Positions 11,714 to 20,940 of a stretch of 64,000 bases of DNA are shown piece after piece; within the stretch, counting starts at the first letter, position 1, and each line of letters opens with the position of its first letter. This DNA comes from Megalonaias nervosa (taxonomy: Eukaryota; Mollusca; Bivalvia; Unionida; Unionidae). Location: positions 1-64,000 of the forward strand of contig JAECUM010006812.1 of the NCBI GenBank assembly GCA_016617855.1, in the 5' to 3' direction. Position numbers and translations under genes: made by a program. Under the pieces are notes generated by a model that did no database searches, was not told the origin of the DNA, and was given only the letters and a program-made list of their open reading frames with translations.

Positions 11714-12696
11714 ATGGAATCTGTTAATTATTCCCCGAGAGGATTTTGGAGAGGTAAAGCAGCGATTGGTAAACTCGCCGAAGCAGCAAAAGTTTCACGT
11801 GATGTCGCTGCATCATGGTTAGCACGACAGGCAATATGGCAAATCTTCCTAAGTCCACCTAAAAAAATTCATTACGCGCATTTTGATGTTAATGTCCCTA
11901 ATGAAGTTCATCAAGCGGATATACTGTTTTTACCACACGATACCATTAAAACACGTGGACGAAAATCACGCACATACAAATACGCATTAACTGTCGTTGA
12001 CATTGCTAGTAGATATAAAGAAGCGGAGCCATTATCAACGAAAACAGCATCCGAAGTTGCATCTGCGTTTGAACGCATTTATCAACGTGGCGGTCTACGA
12101 TGGCCAAAACTACTACAGGTTGATCCCGGTAAAGAATTTCTTGGAGTAGTATCATCGTTGATGAAGAAACATAATGTTAAAATCAGACGAGGACATACTG
12201 AAATTCATCGTGATCAGGCAATCGTTGAACGATTTAACAGAACACTTGCCGAGCGGTTATTCGGATATCAATATGCAAAGGAAATATCTACTGACTTCAA
12301 AGATAGATCTCGTGAATGGGTTGCAAGATTACCGAGTGTGATAGTTGCGTTGAATAATGAAATTACTCGTGCAACTTCCATGAAACCTTCTAATGCGATC
12401 AAAAAAAAATATATACCCAATGGCTACGGACAACGACATGAATCTTTCTCTCAACCAGTATTAGGTAATGTTACAGTTAGATATTTATATGAACCTGGCG
12501 AACTTGAAGGTGGTAAAAAAGAGCAACCGATCCTATCTGGAGCGTGACTACACATAAAATTTCTAGCGTAGTTAGATCCACTGGAAGACCTGCCATATAC
12601 AGACTAGATTCTACTGCCCCTCAACGTGGATTTGTACGTGAACAATTACAAGTAATTCCTGAGGATACACAATTACCACCAAGCTCAATTTTGTAA
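11714..12696 (+). CDS. Retroviral-type (DDE) integrase, frame broken near its end
   Basis: The integrase inserts the element into host DNA. The catalytic triad is visible: D69 (in 'HQADI'), D137 (in 'QVDPGK') and E172 (in 'AIVERFN'), with the D-35-E spacing of rve integrases. The first open frame stops at 12,547. The usual C-terminal region continues in another frame, from the A6 run at 12,515-12,520 to a stop at 12,694-12,696, so a single-base indel in that run explains the break. No clear chromodomain is visible. The extended end overlaps the tail of the convergent polymerase gene by 12 bp, which supports both proposed ends. Confidence 0.9.
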
Positions 12697-15600
12697 ATGT
12701 CCAGAGCCTCGACGTCGATTACATTCAAGACAAGTCAGCATTACATTTTCACGTGTGTGACCGAGATCACTATTAATTCAGTCTACGGTAAATTGTCTTG
12801 GATTCGAATACTGCCATGACATATTACAGTTGCAACTTGCGCAATGATTATTCTGTAATTGTTTTAGTTTTATAATAAATTCAACATCAATATCAAAATC
12901 ACGATTATTTTTTTTGTCACATTGCTTATAACTAGATAGTTTTTTTCTTATTACGTCATTATTAACAATTTGATCATTATTTTCTATAAAATTCATAATA
13001 ACCCTATGTAGTTGAGATATTCTCCTGACTCGAGATACAGCGAGATAGACTAAATTTGACCACTCGATCCGATCATCTACAATCCAGATTTTAGTATCAG
13101 TTATAGTTAATCCCTGTGACGAGTGAATCGTTATAGCGTATCCTAACACCCACGGTGATTTATTCATACTCAGCGCATTCTCAACGACATTAATATCGAC
13201 TAAAATAATGTCATGCAAGACAAGATTCTGTACCCGGACATTTTCAATGTCTCCACCTGGTATTTCAACTTCAATATTCTGTCGTCGAGTATCTGAGAGG
13301 CGATAACACAAAGGTACAGGTATATCTGAAAACTTTTCTTTATGTAACAAAAATAATTTATCCTGTAGTTCATCACGAACTATCTTTCTACTCGCGACTA
13401 TTAAATCAGTGGGATTCCATAAAGTCCAAAATTCATTCATAGAAGTCTCTGGAATTACTCCTCGCATTATCTCACATTGTACTCTGTCTGGCTGAAGTCT
13501 GATTAATTTTTAAATTCCTTCAGCGGTTCATCGATAGCTCTATGGTCATCATTTATTTCTTCATAATAATCTACGTTATTCTTCAGCCATTCATGTGGAG
13601 ACTGTCCAACAAAGGGTGGTGGTTGACCATGATCGCCACACATAATCACAGCAGTATTCTTTGTCAATAACCATTCAAGAAATATTTTTAGTGTTTCTAA
13701 CGACACCGTACATATCTCGTCCCATATAATATATTTAGGTACATATTTTTCACCCATCCGCGATGGAGTCCACGTGTCTCCGCACCATCTAAAGAAACTG
13801 TGATATGTACATGATTTTACTCCTCGTTGTTTTATTTCTCTAGCAAGTTTGTGCGTCGGTGTTAAAACAATTATATCCGAATTATTATTTATAAATAAAT
13901 TAATTACACGAGTTGTTTTACCTGAACCACCACACCCATTAAGATAAACGGTCTTATGTCTAGATACTGGATCGTACAGAGATGGAGCAGATGACTTTGA
14001 TGTTTGATTATTATTTCTGTAATATGTCTCCACAATTTCAACATCGGCAGATTCAGAATAACTAAATATATTTTCTTGTTTTATTCTCCATGTTCCCCAT
14101 TCACCATTACCGAGTTTTAATAAATCTTTATATTTTTTATGTACATAAAATGAATCCGTAGCGACTCTGACAGCGTGATGAGGAAATTTATTTATCATCG
14201 ATAGTAGTTTTATCGAAACATAAGCTAACATCGAAGATCTTAAATGAGTAAATTGTGGTGAGTCGCCATCAAGGTAGCTCACAATGGTACCTAGTTTTGT
14301 TCCATCTGATAAATAAGCGTTACATCTGTTTATAAACATATTTTTCTCATTTGTATCAGCGATTATAAAATCTAGTTCAGCGTCATCCATAATCAATCTT
14401 GTACACGCTCGTTTATAATCGTATGAACCACCTTGAGTAAATTTACCGATTATCTTTCTACCGAGATCTTTTGTAAATTTCTCATCGTATTCATTTCTAC
14501 ATTTATTTATTTTAATAATATGATCTTCATCAATATCAGGGAATTCTTTTCTGGTATCATCGATATTAAATCTGTTCGGTTCTGGTAACCAAACTTGCTT
14601 CTGTGAACTATACGATATAATCGCTTCAGTTACTCTCAACGATATTAAAAATCCAACATCAAGCATATACCGCAATAGTACTATCGGAACCCAACATCGC
14701 TCTGAAAAAATGTCTTCCAAACCAAGCATAAGTAATCGGATGGAGATTTTCTGCAAACTCGAATGATTCTACATGAGCAAATCCGGTTAAGTCAAAATCT
14801 GGTCCTTCCATGGGAAGGGGTCCGTTTATCGCAACCCTGGTCATGTCATGTGTAGGATGTCCGAATCTCTTAAAGTACTTAGAACATACTCCATATCCAA
14901 GAAAACTCCCAGGATAACACGCTACCATATCAACCGAGATAACATCATTGTAATCGTATTTGGTGTTCCATAACCCACCGTGACCATATTCTATACAGCT
15001 TTTCTTGACATCTTCAAGGAATTCTGATCGTGTAGTTTTCCATGAATTTTTCTCCTGAGCGAAATGAGCAGCAACCGATGGTACGGTAAAGCAGTTATTC
15101 AGTAATTGTCCAACTATGACATCATCAGAGGTATATTTCAATGCAAGATGTTCCATTTCTTCATGAAGAAATTCTGTACGATAAATATCACCGTTAGGCC
15201 GTACAAACTGATCGTAATGATCATATTCCGAACTCTGAAATAACCAAACAGACACAGAGTCGCTTTTACTTATATTTTTAATAAAATCAAATATATCACC
15301 GTTATAAAACTTAACTTTTCTATCTCGTGGAAATATCGTTACAGCATTAGTCCATGCATGTGCATTATGATCAACGATTGTTATAGGGTTTCCATTTTTT
15401 TTATATTTCGATTTATATAAAATCTCTCCTGTCAGCGTTTTTACTGTTATTGGAAATCTTAATAACTTTTCTAGCTCAGCGACATCCTTAATAGACGCTC
15501 CGGTATCTTTAACGGACTCTGCCCATTTGTTTATTTTTTTATGTCTTAAATCAGTTAAACCATTACCACGTATCGCATTTGTAAAATGTTCTGTAACTCG

Positions 15601-16122
15601 TTCAGCTACGCAATTTATTCTCGATATTTTCATCGGTTTCAGATCTGTAACATTAGGTTTATCATTCAGCGGAAATATTCCATAGACAACTGCAGTCGCT
15701 GGATAACTCTGTATATAATAGGGTTTATCAATGCCAGTAAGTATTCCGGGCTTAGATTTATTACTTAAAAGAACAATATTACCCCTGGGCTGCACACGGA
15801 CTGGATCACGCTTATCACGAATAATCCAAATATCTTCTTCTGTATTTACAATAAATTTTATTAAAATAAAATATTTTTGATTATCAAGGTGATTAATAAT
15901 TACTTTTCCTCGTTTATCATTCATCATATTAGTAACATTTCCAACTCTGAATGTTGACCATGCATAAACTGCACCATCGTCACGAAATTCCTTTTTTGCT
16001 TCACGAATGCGTTCGGTTACCATTAATGCCAGATCCTGCATCGAATTACTGAGTTTATATTCTGATAATCTATCAAGGTCAAATCTAGTAGGGGAAGGTT
16101 CAATAACGGATAATTTCTCCAT
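12685..16122 (-). CDS. Fused DNA polymerase B - SF1 helicase - HNH protein (frame broken)
   Basis: Three consecutive reading frames form one gene of about 1,150 codons. Part 1 (16,122 to about 14,710) carries a PolB motif A variant, DMVACYP, at about residue 398. Part 2 (about 14,705-13,511) has a motif-B-like GKFTQGG, motif C TDS, then an SF1B (Pif1/RecD-like) helicase: Walker A GCGGSGKTT, Walker B IIWDEIC and GDHGQ. Part 3 has helicase motifs V (HSSQGLT) and VI (YLAVSRVRR), then a Cys-rich start of an HNH nuclease. Breaks are at the run 14,705-14,710 and the run 13,507-13,511. A TGA at 12,778-12,780, where HNH domains usually have Arg, stops translation, but the same frame continues with the remaining HNH His, Asn and Cys-pair signature to a stop at 12,685. 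A 3'-5' exonuclease domain was not recognised in the first ~390 residues. This gene should replicate the element. Confidence 0.88.
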
Positions 16123-16171
16123 ATTATAATTAGGGCAAGTATATATTTAATTGAACATTAATCTTTTGTAT

Positions 16172-16486
16172 ATGATTGAAACACAAAACAAATGTGCTTG
16201 GCTCAAAATTGGATATACTTCTATTTGTAATAAATCATGCGTGAACAAATACTGCGGAAATCATGCACAGAGTATCAAAAATCGAAGTACAGGACCAATA
16301 CCGTGTGTGAAATGCGGTGTTGGAGTAAGAGGAAAAACTCAATTGTGTCTAAAATGTGGCGGAAAAAAGTATAGAGAACTAAAACGATATTATGACAAAA
16401 AAAATAACACATTATCAGGTAAATCTCCTATAAAGACAGAAGAAGATTATCTGGTTAGATTTCAAAATAATGATTTAGACAAATAA
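16172..16486 (+). CDS. Small Cys-rich zinc-binding protein, unknown role
   Basis: The ATG at 16,172 gives 104 residues. The N-terminal part has a Cys/Cys/Cys/His array ending in 'YCGNH', followed by a CVKC...CLKC zinc ribbon; the C-terminus is basic, then acidic. I do not recognise a specific family. It lies 49 bp from the divergent polymerase gene, across an AT-rich spacer with a tatatatt box, and 13 bp before the HNH gene on the same strand. The two zinc clusters suggest nucleic acid or protein binding; that is inference only. Confidence 0.6.
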   Translation: MIETQNKCAWLKIGYTSICNKSCVNKYCGNHAQSIKNRSTGPIPCVKCGVGVRGKTQLCLKCGGKKYRELKRYYDKKNNTLSGKSPIKTEEDYLVRFQNNDLDK

Positions 16487-16499
16487 TATTATATATATA

Positions 16500-17000
16500 A
16501 TGGAGCAAAATGAGTTTGTGTCACATCCAATCTTTACCAATTATGAAGCATCTCGAGAAGGTGTAATCAGACACTGCAGATTGAAAAAACCAGTCGGTAA
16601 TGTTACCAATACTGGTTATCTTAGATTTCGTGCTGGGAAAAATAAACATTATTACTCACATAAATTCATATTTGAATGTCATTTTGGGGTCATTAAAGAT
16701 GGATTTGTAGTTGACCACATTGATGGAGACCCCCAGAATAATCGGTTATCTAATTTACAGGCTATTACACAAAGTCAAAATTCCGCACGTGGAAATACTG
16801 GAACATGTAAAAAATTTGAAAGAAGATCTATTAAATCCGTAAATACAGAGACTGGGGAAGAAATTAGTTTTGAATCAATTAATTCTGCCGCAAAACATTT
16901 TAGCATAAATTCACGATCGGTACAATTTGTCGCAAATAATATTACTAGATCTGCCCTTTCAAAAATATATAATCAGCGGATAGTATTTGAATATGTCTAA
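16500..17000 (+). CDS. Free-standing HNH endonuclease with NUMOD-like modules
   Basis: This is a 166-residue phage/homing-type nuclease. The N-terminus has a NUMOD4-like 'YEASREGVIRH' pattern. The HNH core follows at about residues 59-98: His in 'SHKFIF', then 'VDHIDGDPQNNRLSNLQ', a typical HNH_3 signature with the DH pair and the second Asn. The C-terminal third looks like a NUMOD1-type DNA-binding module ('SINSAAKHFSINSRSVQ'). The start ATG directly follows a tatatata box. Such genes are usually selfish passengers in phages and large viruses; in a Polinton it may be a homing gene or may have a replication-linked role. The frame is intact. Confidence 0.85.
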   Translation: MEQNEFVSHPIFTNYEASREGVIRHCRLKKPVGNVTNTGYLRFRAGKNKHYYSHKFIFECHFGVIKDGFVVDHIDGDPQNNRLSNLQAITQSQNSARGNTGTCKKFERRSIKSVNTETGEEISFESINSAAKHFSINSRSVQFVANNITRSALSKIYNQRIVFEYV

Positions 17001-17036
17001 TTTTGTCTTCTTACAAAAACAAATAGTTCGACTCTG

Positions 17037-17486
17037 TTAATTTTCCCAAGGGTTTTGTTTAGCCATAATTACAGTCACTGACTCTGTCATGGGTTCATCT
17101 TCATCGCTGTTAGCGTCATTATCATTTTTTACAGAATCAGATAGCATAATCTTTCTTAATTGCATTACACGATTATCCACAATCTTTTTTCTTTCGTACT
17201 CGTGAGACAGTTCGGATTTAACCTTTTCGATTGACTGTGCAAGAGGTGCAAATAGTTTCACCTGATTGTCGTTTACCATGGCTAGTGATTCAAGCATGGC
17301 TTGATAAATTAATTTTATGAATCTGTAGTTTGAAGATAGTGTATATTTATTATCGAATTTTCTCTGTTGCAGTAATTCAAAATCGCACATGATTTTCTGA
17401 GGGTCGAGATTATCAGATATTTTTATTTCGTTATGTTTTAGTTTTTTAATAGCAGAAATAATATCATTAATATTTTCTTGGTTCAT
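17037..17486 (-). CDS. Unknown 149-residue Polinton protein
   Basis: I do not recognise a family. The protein is predicted helical with long Lys/Glu-rich segments, has a short acidic patch near residue 130 ('NSDEDEP') and ends in 'NPWEN'. No membrane segment or Cys cluster is visible. It starts at 17,486 next to a TA-repeat tract (17,488-17,520) that may be its promoter. It converges on the HNH gene (37 bp between the stops) and borders the central gene-free region. Uninterrupted length and position favour a real gene. Confidence 0.6.
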   Translation of the reverse strand: MNQENINDIISAIKKLKHNEIKISDNLDPQKIMCDFELLQQRKFDNKYTLSSNYRFIKLIYQAMLESLAMVNDNQVKLFAPLAQSIEKVKSELSHEYERKKIVDNRVMQLRKIMLSDSVKNDNDANSDEDEPMTESVTVIMAKQNPWEN

Positions 17487-17586
17487 TATATATATATATA
17501 TATATATTTATATATTTAATATAAAAAAATATTAGCTCCCATGACTTTCTTTTTTTTTGTTTTGTCAGGGAGCTGTTTTGTTTGTG

Positions 17587-17760
17587 ATATATGGTTTTAT
17601 GAATATATACAGATGGTTTATGATTTTGATTTTGAACTGCACAAACATAAACTTATCCTAATGATTGTATGGTTATGAATATATACAGATGGTTTATGAT
17701 TTTGGACGGCACAAACATAAACTTATCCTAATGATATATAAACATGAAATATATACAAAT
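17587..17760. repeat. Direct repeats in the Polinton central region
   Basis: A unit of about 70-78 bp (tatggttttatgaatatata...acaaacataaacttatcctaatga) occurs twice in tandem, at about 17,590-17,664 and 17,665-17,735. A partial third copy follows. It lies just before the large palindrome. Confidence 0.8.
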
Positions 17761-17961
17761 GGTGATGACGGGGGAATCTTGTCTACGTCCAACAGATTTT
17801 GTACACTCTCCCCCCATACAAAACCCCGGGAGTGTAAAACGTACACCCCTCAAGGGTGTATGATAGGAGAGTGTATTTTGTCTGTTGTGGATATCGAGGA
17901 AATTCTCCGGGTTTCCCCAATTAAATAAGCATCAGTCGCAAATGCAAGATAATATCTTTAG

Positions 17962-18043
17962 CATTTTTGGAGACTCGAACACGCGAGAGTCTGTAGAGCT
18001 TCGATCTACGTCAAACCGTCCTACCATTTCGGCCATCGTTCTC
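17962..18043 (-). ncRNA. tRNA-like sequence, left palindrome arm
   Basis: This is the mirror copy of the tRNA-like sequence at 18,387-18,470, on the opposite strand, with B box at 17,971-17,981 and A box at 18,024-18,035. The two copies appear identical in the box regions. The same doubts about acceptor and T-arm pairing apply. Confidence 0.4.
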
Positions 18044-18386
18044 TTATCAATGATATAGTTAAATTTAAGTATATATATAATATTTGTGCTGTCTCACAGA
18101 ACTTGTATTACTAATAGAATGTGGAATTGTACTTCAGTTTTTCAGAATTCATAAAATAATTTTGCACGCATAAAGTTATAGTTCGTTAAGGTAACAGACA
18201 GACGGACTAATATACGCTATACACGCTATCAACTGGTACCTTAACGAACTATAACTTTATGCGTGCAAAATTATTTTATGAATTCTGAAAAACTGAAGTA
18301 CAATTCCACATTCTATTAGTAATACAAGTTCTGTGAGACAGCACAAATATTATATATATACTTAAATTTAACTATATCATTGATAA

Positions 18387-18470
18387 GAGAACGATGGCCG
18401 AAATGGTAGGACGGTTTGACGTAGATCGAAGCTCTACAGACTCTCGCGTGTTCGAGTCTCCAAAAATGCT
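18387..18470 (+). ncRNA. tRNA-like sequence, right palindrome arm
   Basis: A near-consensus Pol III A box (tggccgaaatgg, 18,395-18,406) and B box (tgttcgagtct, 18,449-18,459) are spaced as in a type II tRNA gene. A 4-bp D-like stem and a 5-bp stem with a 7-base loop (gtaga/tctac) can be drawn. The T-arm does not pair canonically and I find no 7-bp acceptor stem. It may be a degenerate tRNA, a tRNA-derived element, or an internal Pol III promoter. Confidence 0.4.
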
Positions 18471-18601
18471 AAAGATATTATCTTGCATTTGCGACTGATG
18501 CTTATTTAATTGGGGGGGAACCCGGAGAATTTCCTCGATATCCACAACAGACAAAATACACTCTCCTATCATACACCCTTGAAGGGTGTACGTTTTACAC
18601 T

Positions 18602-18944
18602 ATCGGACCTTGTTATAAATACATATTGAAAAGTTAGTATGTGTTTACCAATAACCTTAACAATATGTCAGTCATATCGTTATTCCTAAAAACTACAATA
18701 TTCTTAACAAAAACCACATTTTTCTGTCTAAAATGAGATTTTATATTTCTAGTTTTCCAAAATATATATAATTCTGTATAACACTGAGTCTATGCGTGAG
18801 CCGTAACAGCGGATATTGATTTAGTTATAATATATAGCGGTCTTAAAATAACTTTACGCATATGGAATAATCAATATGCAGCCACAACTTTCTAGATTAC
18901 GGATTTTATGTAAACAAAAGAATAAACATCCGGATAAAAACGCT
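18602..18944. other. Gene-free AT-rich stretch, right of palindrome
   Basis: No open frame or motif recognised. It separates the palindrome from the end of the minus-strand virion gene block and may hold its 3' end signals; an ataaat and several tatata stretches occur. Confidence 0.4.
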
Positions 18945-20419
18945 CTATGAGCGTACATACAGGTTTATATTAAGAGATTCGTTTCTCGTGTCCAGAATAA
19001 TTCCTGCCTGGTCAGTGAGTTTGAAATTTATTCTTGTCAGAAATGGATTATGAACTCGCAGGTAAACGGGATTAATTGGTTCTGCCACAATTAGCCAGCC
19101 TGGTGGAACAATCGGGCTAAAACTGAATAATATGTACCCTTGTTCCGCAGTGCCACTGCGGTGGTTAGATTTAGAAAGATCTACCTGATAGCTACCTTCA
19201 ATAACATCACATACCAGATTGACTGCAATTGTTGTTGTTATGTTTACAATGCCCGGTGATATATGTCTACCGGCACTAAAGAGGTTGTTATTGTGTTTTA
19301 ATATAACCGTGGTGGGGCTATTTTTCTCCACGATTCAATTACTCCCGGATAATATTCTTCAATAAGATCACTTAACGATTTCTTCATTTCAGCGTTATTT
19401 AAATCTGGTATAACAAATGTTTGTAAATCTTTTTCTGTTATTTTATAATGATTAAAAAATACTTGTATTAATGTTGGATTTGTGTAAATACTATCGATTT
19501 TAGTCGTATTGTTTATAATACTTCGATTGGCGATGTATAAATCGAATAAGATACCATTTAAATGTTTTATTAACTCGATTATTTGTTGCTTTACATTATC
19601 ATCATAATGTTGAGATAATGAAATAAGTAAACTTCTTAAATCATTAAACGTTTTATCGTATTCGTGTTTAAGAGTATTTAAAAAATCCTTAAAAAATTTT
19701 TCATCAATAATATCTCGTTGCCTCCCTTCTGGCGTAATGATAGTATTAAATACTGATCTAGTCATCTTGGGAATTCTTTTACCGTCAAAATCGATAAAGT
19801 AGTATATATTATTGCTTGAATCAGATTCAAATAATATACGATTCCATGGATATTTTCCTCGATATTCTGGATTTTTAATGAATTTTTCTTCACTCGTTTT
19901 AAATTCTTCTAGTTTTGGTTCTGAAACTCCATTATAAACAGGTGCGACATCAGGCCATTCTAACACGGATCTAATCGAACTCTGATAAATATCTACGGAG
20001 TAATCAAGGGAATTTATTTCAATAACCGCAGATAGTGTTGGTTCGTGAACAGTAATCGCTATTTTAGATTCTTTCCCTGTGATAGATTTAATTCTGCGTT
20101 GGAATTCATCATTAATCTGTTCTATTTGATAACTACCCGTTGAAATTCCAACAACCTGCCAGTCAGGTGTTCCATCCGGTTTATTTTTATTCGCGAATAC
20201 CAGTGAATTATTTGGTTGTTGTCCACCAAACGGTTTTGATCTAATATTAGGCCAACTATAATAAACTCGTAATTGCGCTAATGCTATTTCCTTTGCTGGA
20301 ATTGCAGTCGGAAAATTAACGCTAAATTCAGGATTGGTTGAACTTAATGATATCATAGTAGTTTTTGACGGCGTTGTATTAGCTACGATCTGCTGTAATA
20401 GTTCGCGCGACTCTGACAT
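18945..20419 (-). CDS. Penton-like minor capsid protein with a large insertion (frame broken)
   Basis: Two overlapping open frames, 20,419-19,298 and 19,331-18,945, fit one protein. Residues 1-140 of the first resemble the start of Polinton penton proteins: 'EIALAQLRVYYSWPNI', then a 'GSYQIEQINDEFQR' segment. The second carries the usual end: 'CDVIEGSYQ', 'PPGWLIV', 'PVYLRV' and 'LTDQAGIILDTRNE'. Between them lie about 220 residues without recognisable family similarity. The frames join at the T5 run 19,321-19,325, so one missing or extra base would explain the split. The alternative is two genes overlapping by 34 bp. Penton proteins sit at capsid vertices; the fibre-like gene nearby fits that picture. 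Confidence 0.7.
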
Positions 20420-20437
20420 TATTATTATCGTTATTAT

Positions 20438-20931
20438 TTAATTCTCCATCTTTCCGTCACTAGAGAACACATCGCGTTCCACTATGAACGCTTCATCGTA
20501 GGTTTTCATTATCGTTACGAACTCCTCATCGGATATTTTACCATCACCGAGATACGCTGAAATATACGAGCATAATTTAGTGTATGCGGCTGTTGCTGTG
20601 TGCAATTTCATCACGTACTCGTTTAGTTTATCATTCGTACACGTAGATATTTTTTAGAGATAATACTGAAAATACCTGCGCATGTTGTTGCCGTTGAAAC
20701 TATAATCGTTACAACTGCAGGCGCTGTCATCGTTATCGTTGATAATAATAATCCAGTTCCAGCAATAACAGCAGAAACCGAGCATACCATTATATCAATA
20801 ACGACCATACGACGACGATATTTTTTTACCTTTATCGTGTAATCGTCGATGATATTTTTTAGTTTGGTTTGACACTCACATACTTGAGCGTATCTGTGAC
20901 GTTGAACGTCGATAAATGATTCTTGATTCAT
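20438..20931 (-). CDS. Two-helix membrane protein (frame broken)
   Basis: The first open frame (20,931-20,623) has a Cys-containing helical N-terminus, a basic segment (KKYRRR) and two hydrophobic helices at about residues 42-64 and 68-91. It stops soon after, but another frame stays open from the T6 run at 20,650-20,655 to a stop at 20,438-20,440, adding about 70 acidic, helical residues and a tight 18-bp gap to the next gene. A one-base indel in the run is the simplest reading. I do not recognise the family. Position within the virion block suggests a membrane-active or virion-associated role. Confidence 0.6.
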
Positions 20932-20940
20932 TATACTTAT

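Larger units (their letters stand above)
17831..18601. repeat. Near-perfect 770-bp palindrome in the Polinton centre
   Basis: The left arm (17,831-18,193) is the reverse complement of the right arm (18,237-18,601), with only a few differences: a G-run/C-run indel near 17,912 and 18,515, and one or two bases near 17,850. The spacer is about 43 bp. Each arm holds a tRNA-like sequence. The outer end carries a 17-bp small palindrome (acacccttgaagggtgt in the right arm). Upstream at 17,767-17,815 is a diverged further copy of the right-arm end. The palindrome fills most of the 1.46-kb gene-free interval between the early/replication half and the virion half. Its role is unknown; origin, regulatory and inserted-foldback explanations are all open. 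Confidence 0.92.
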
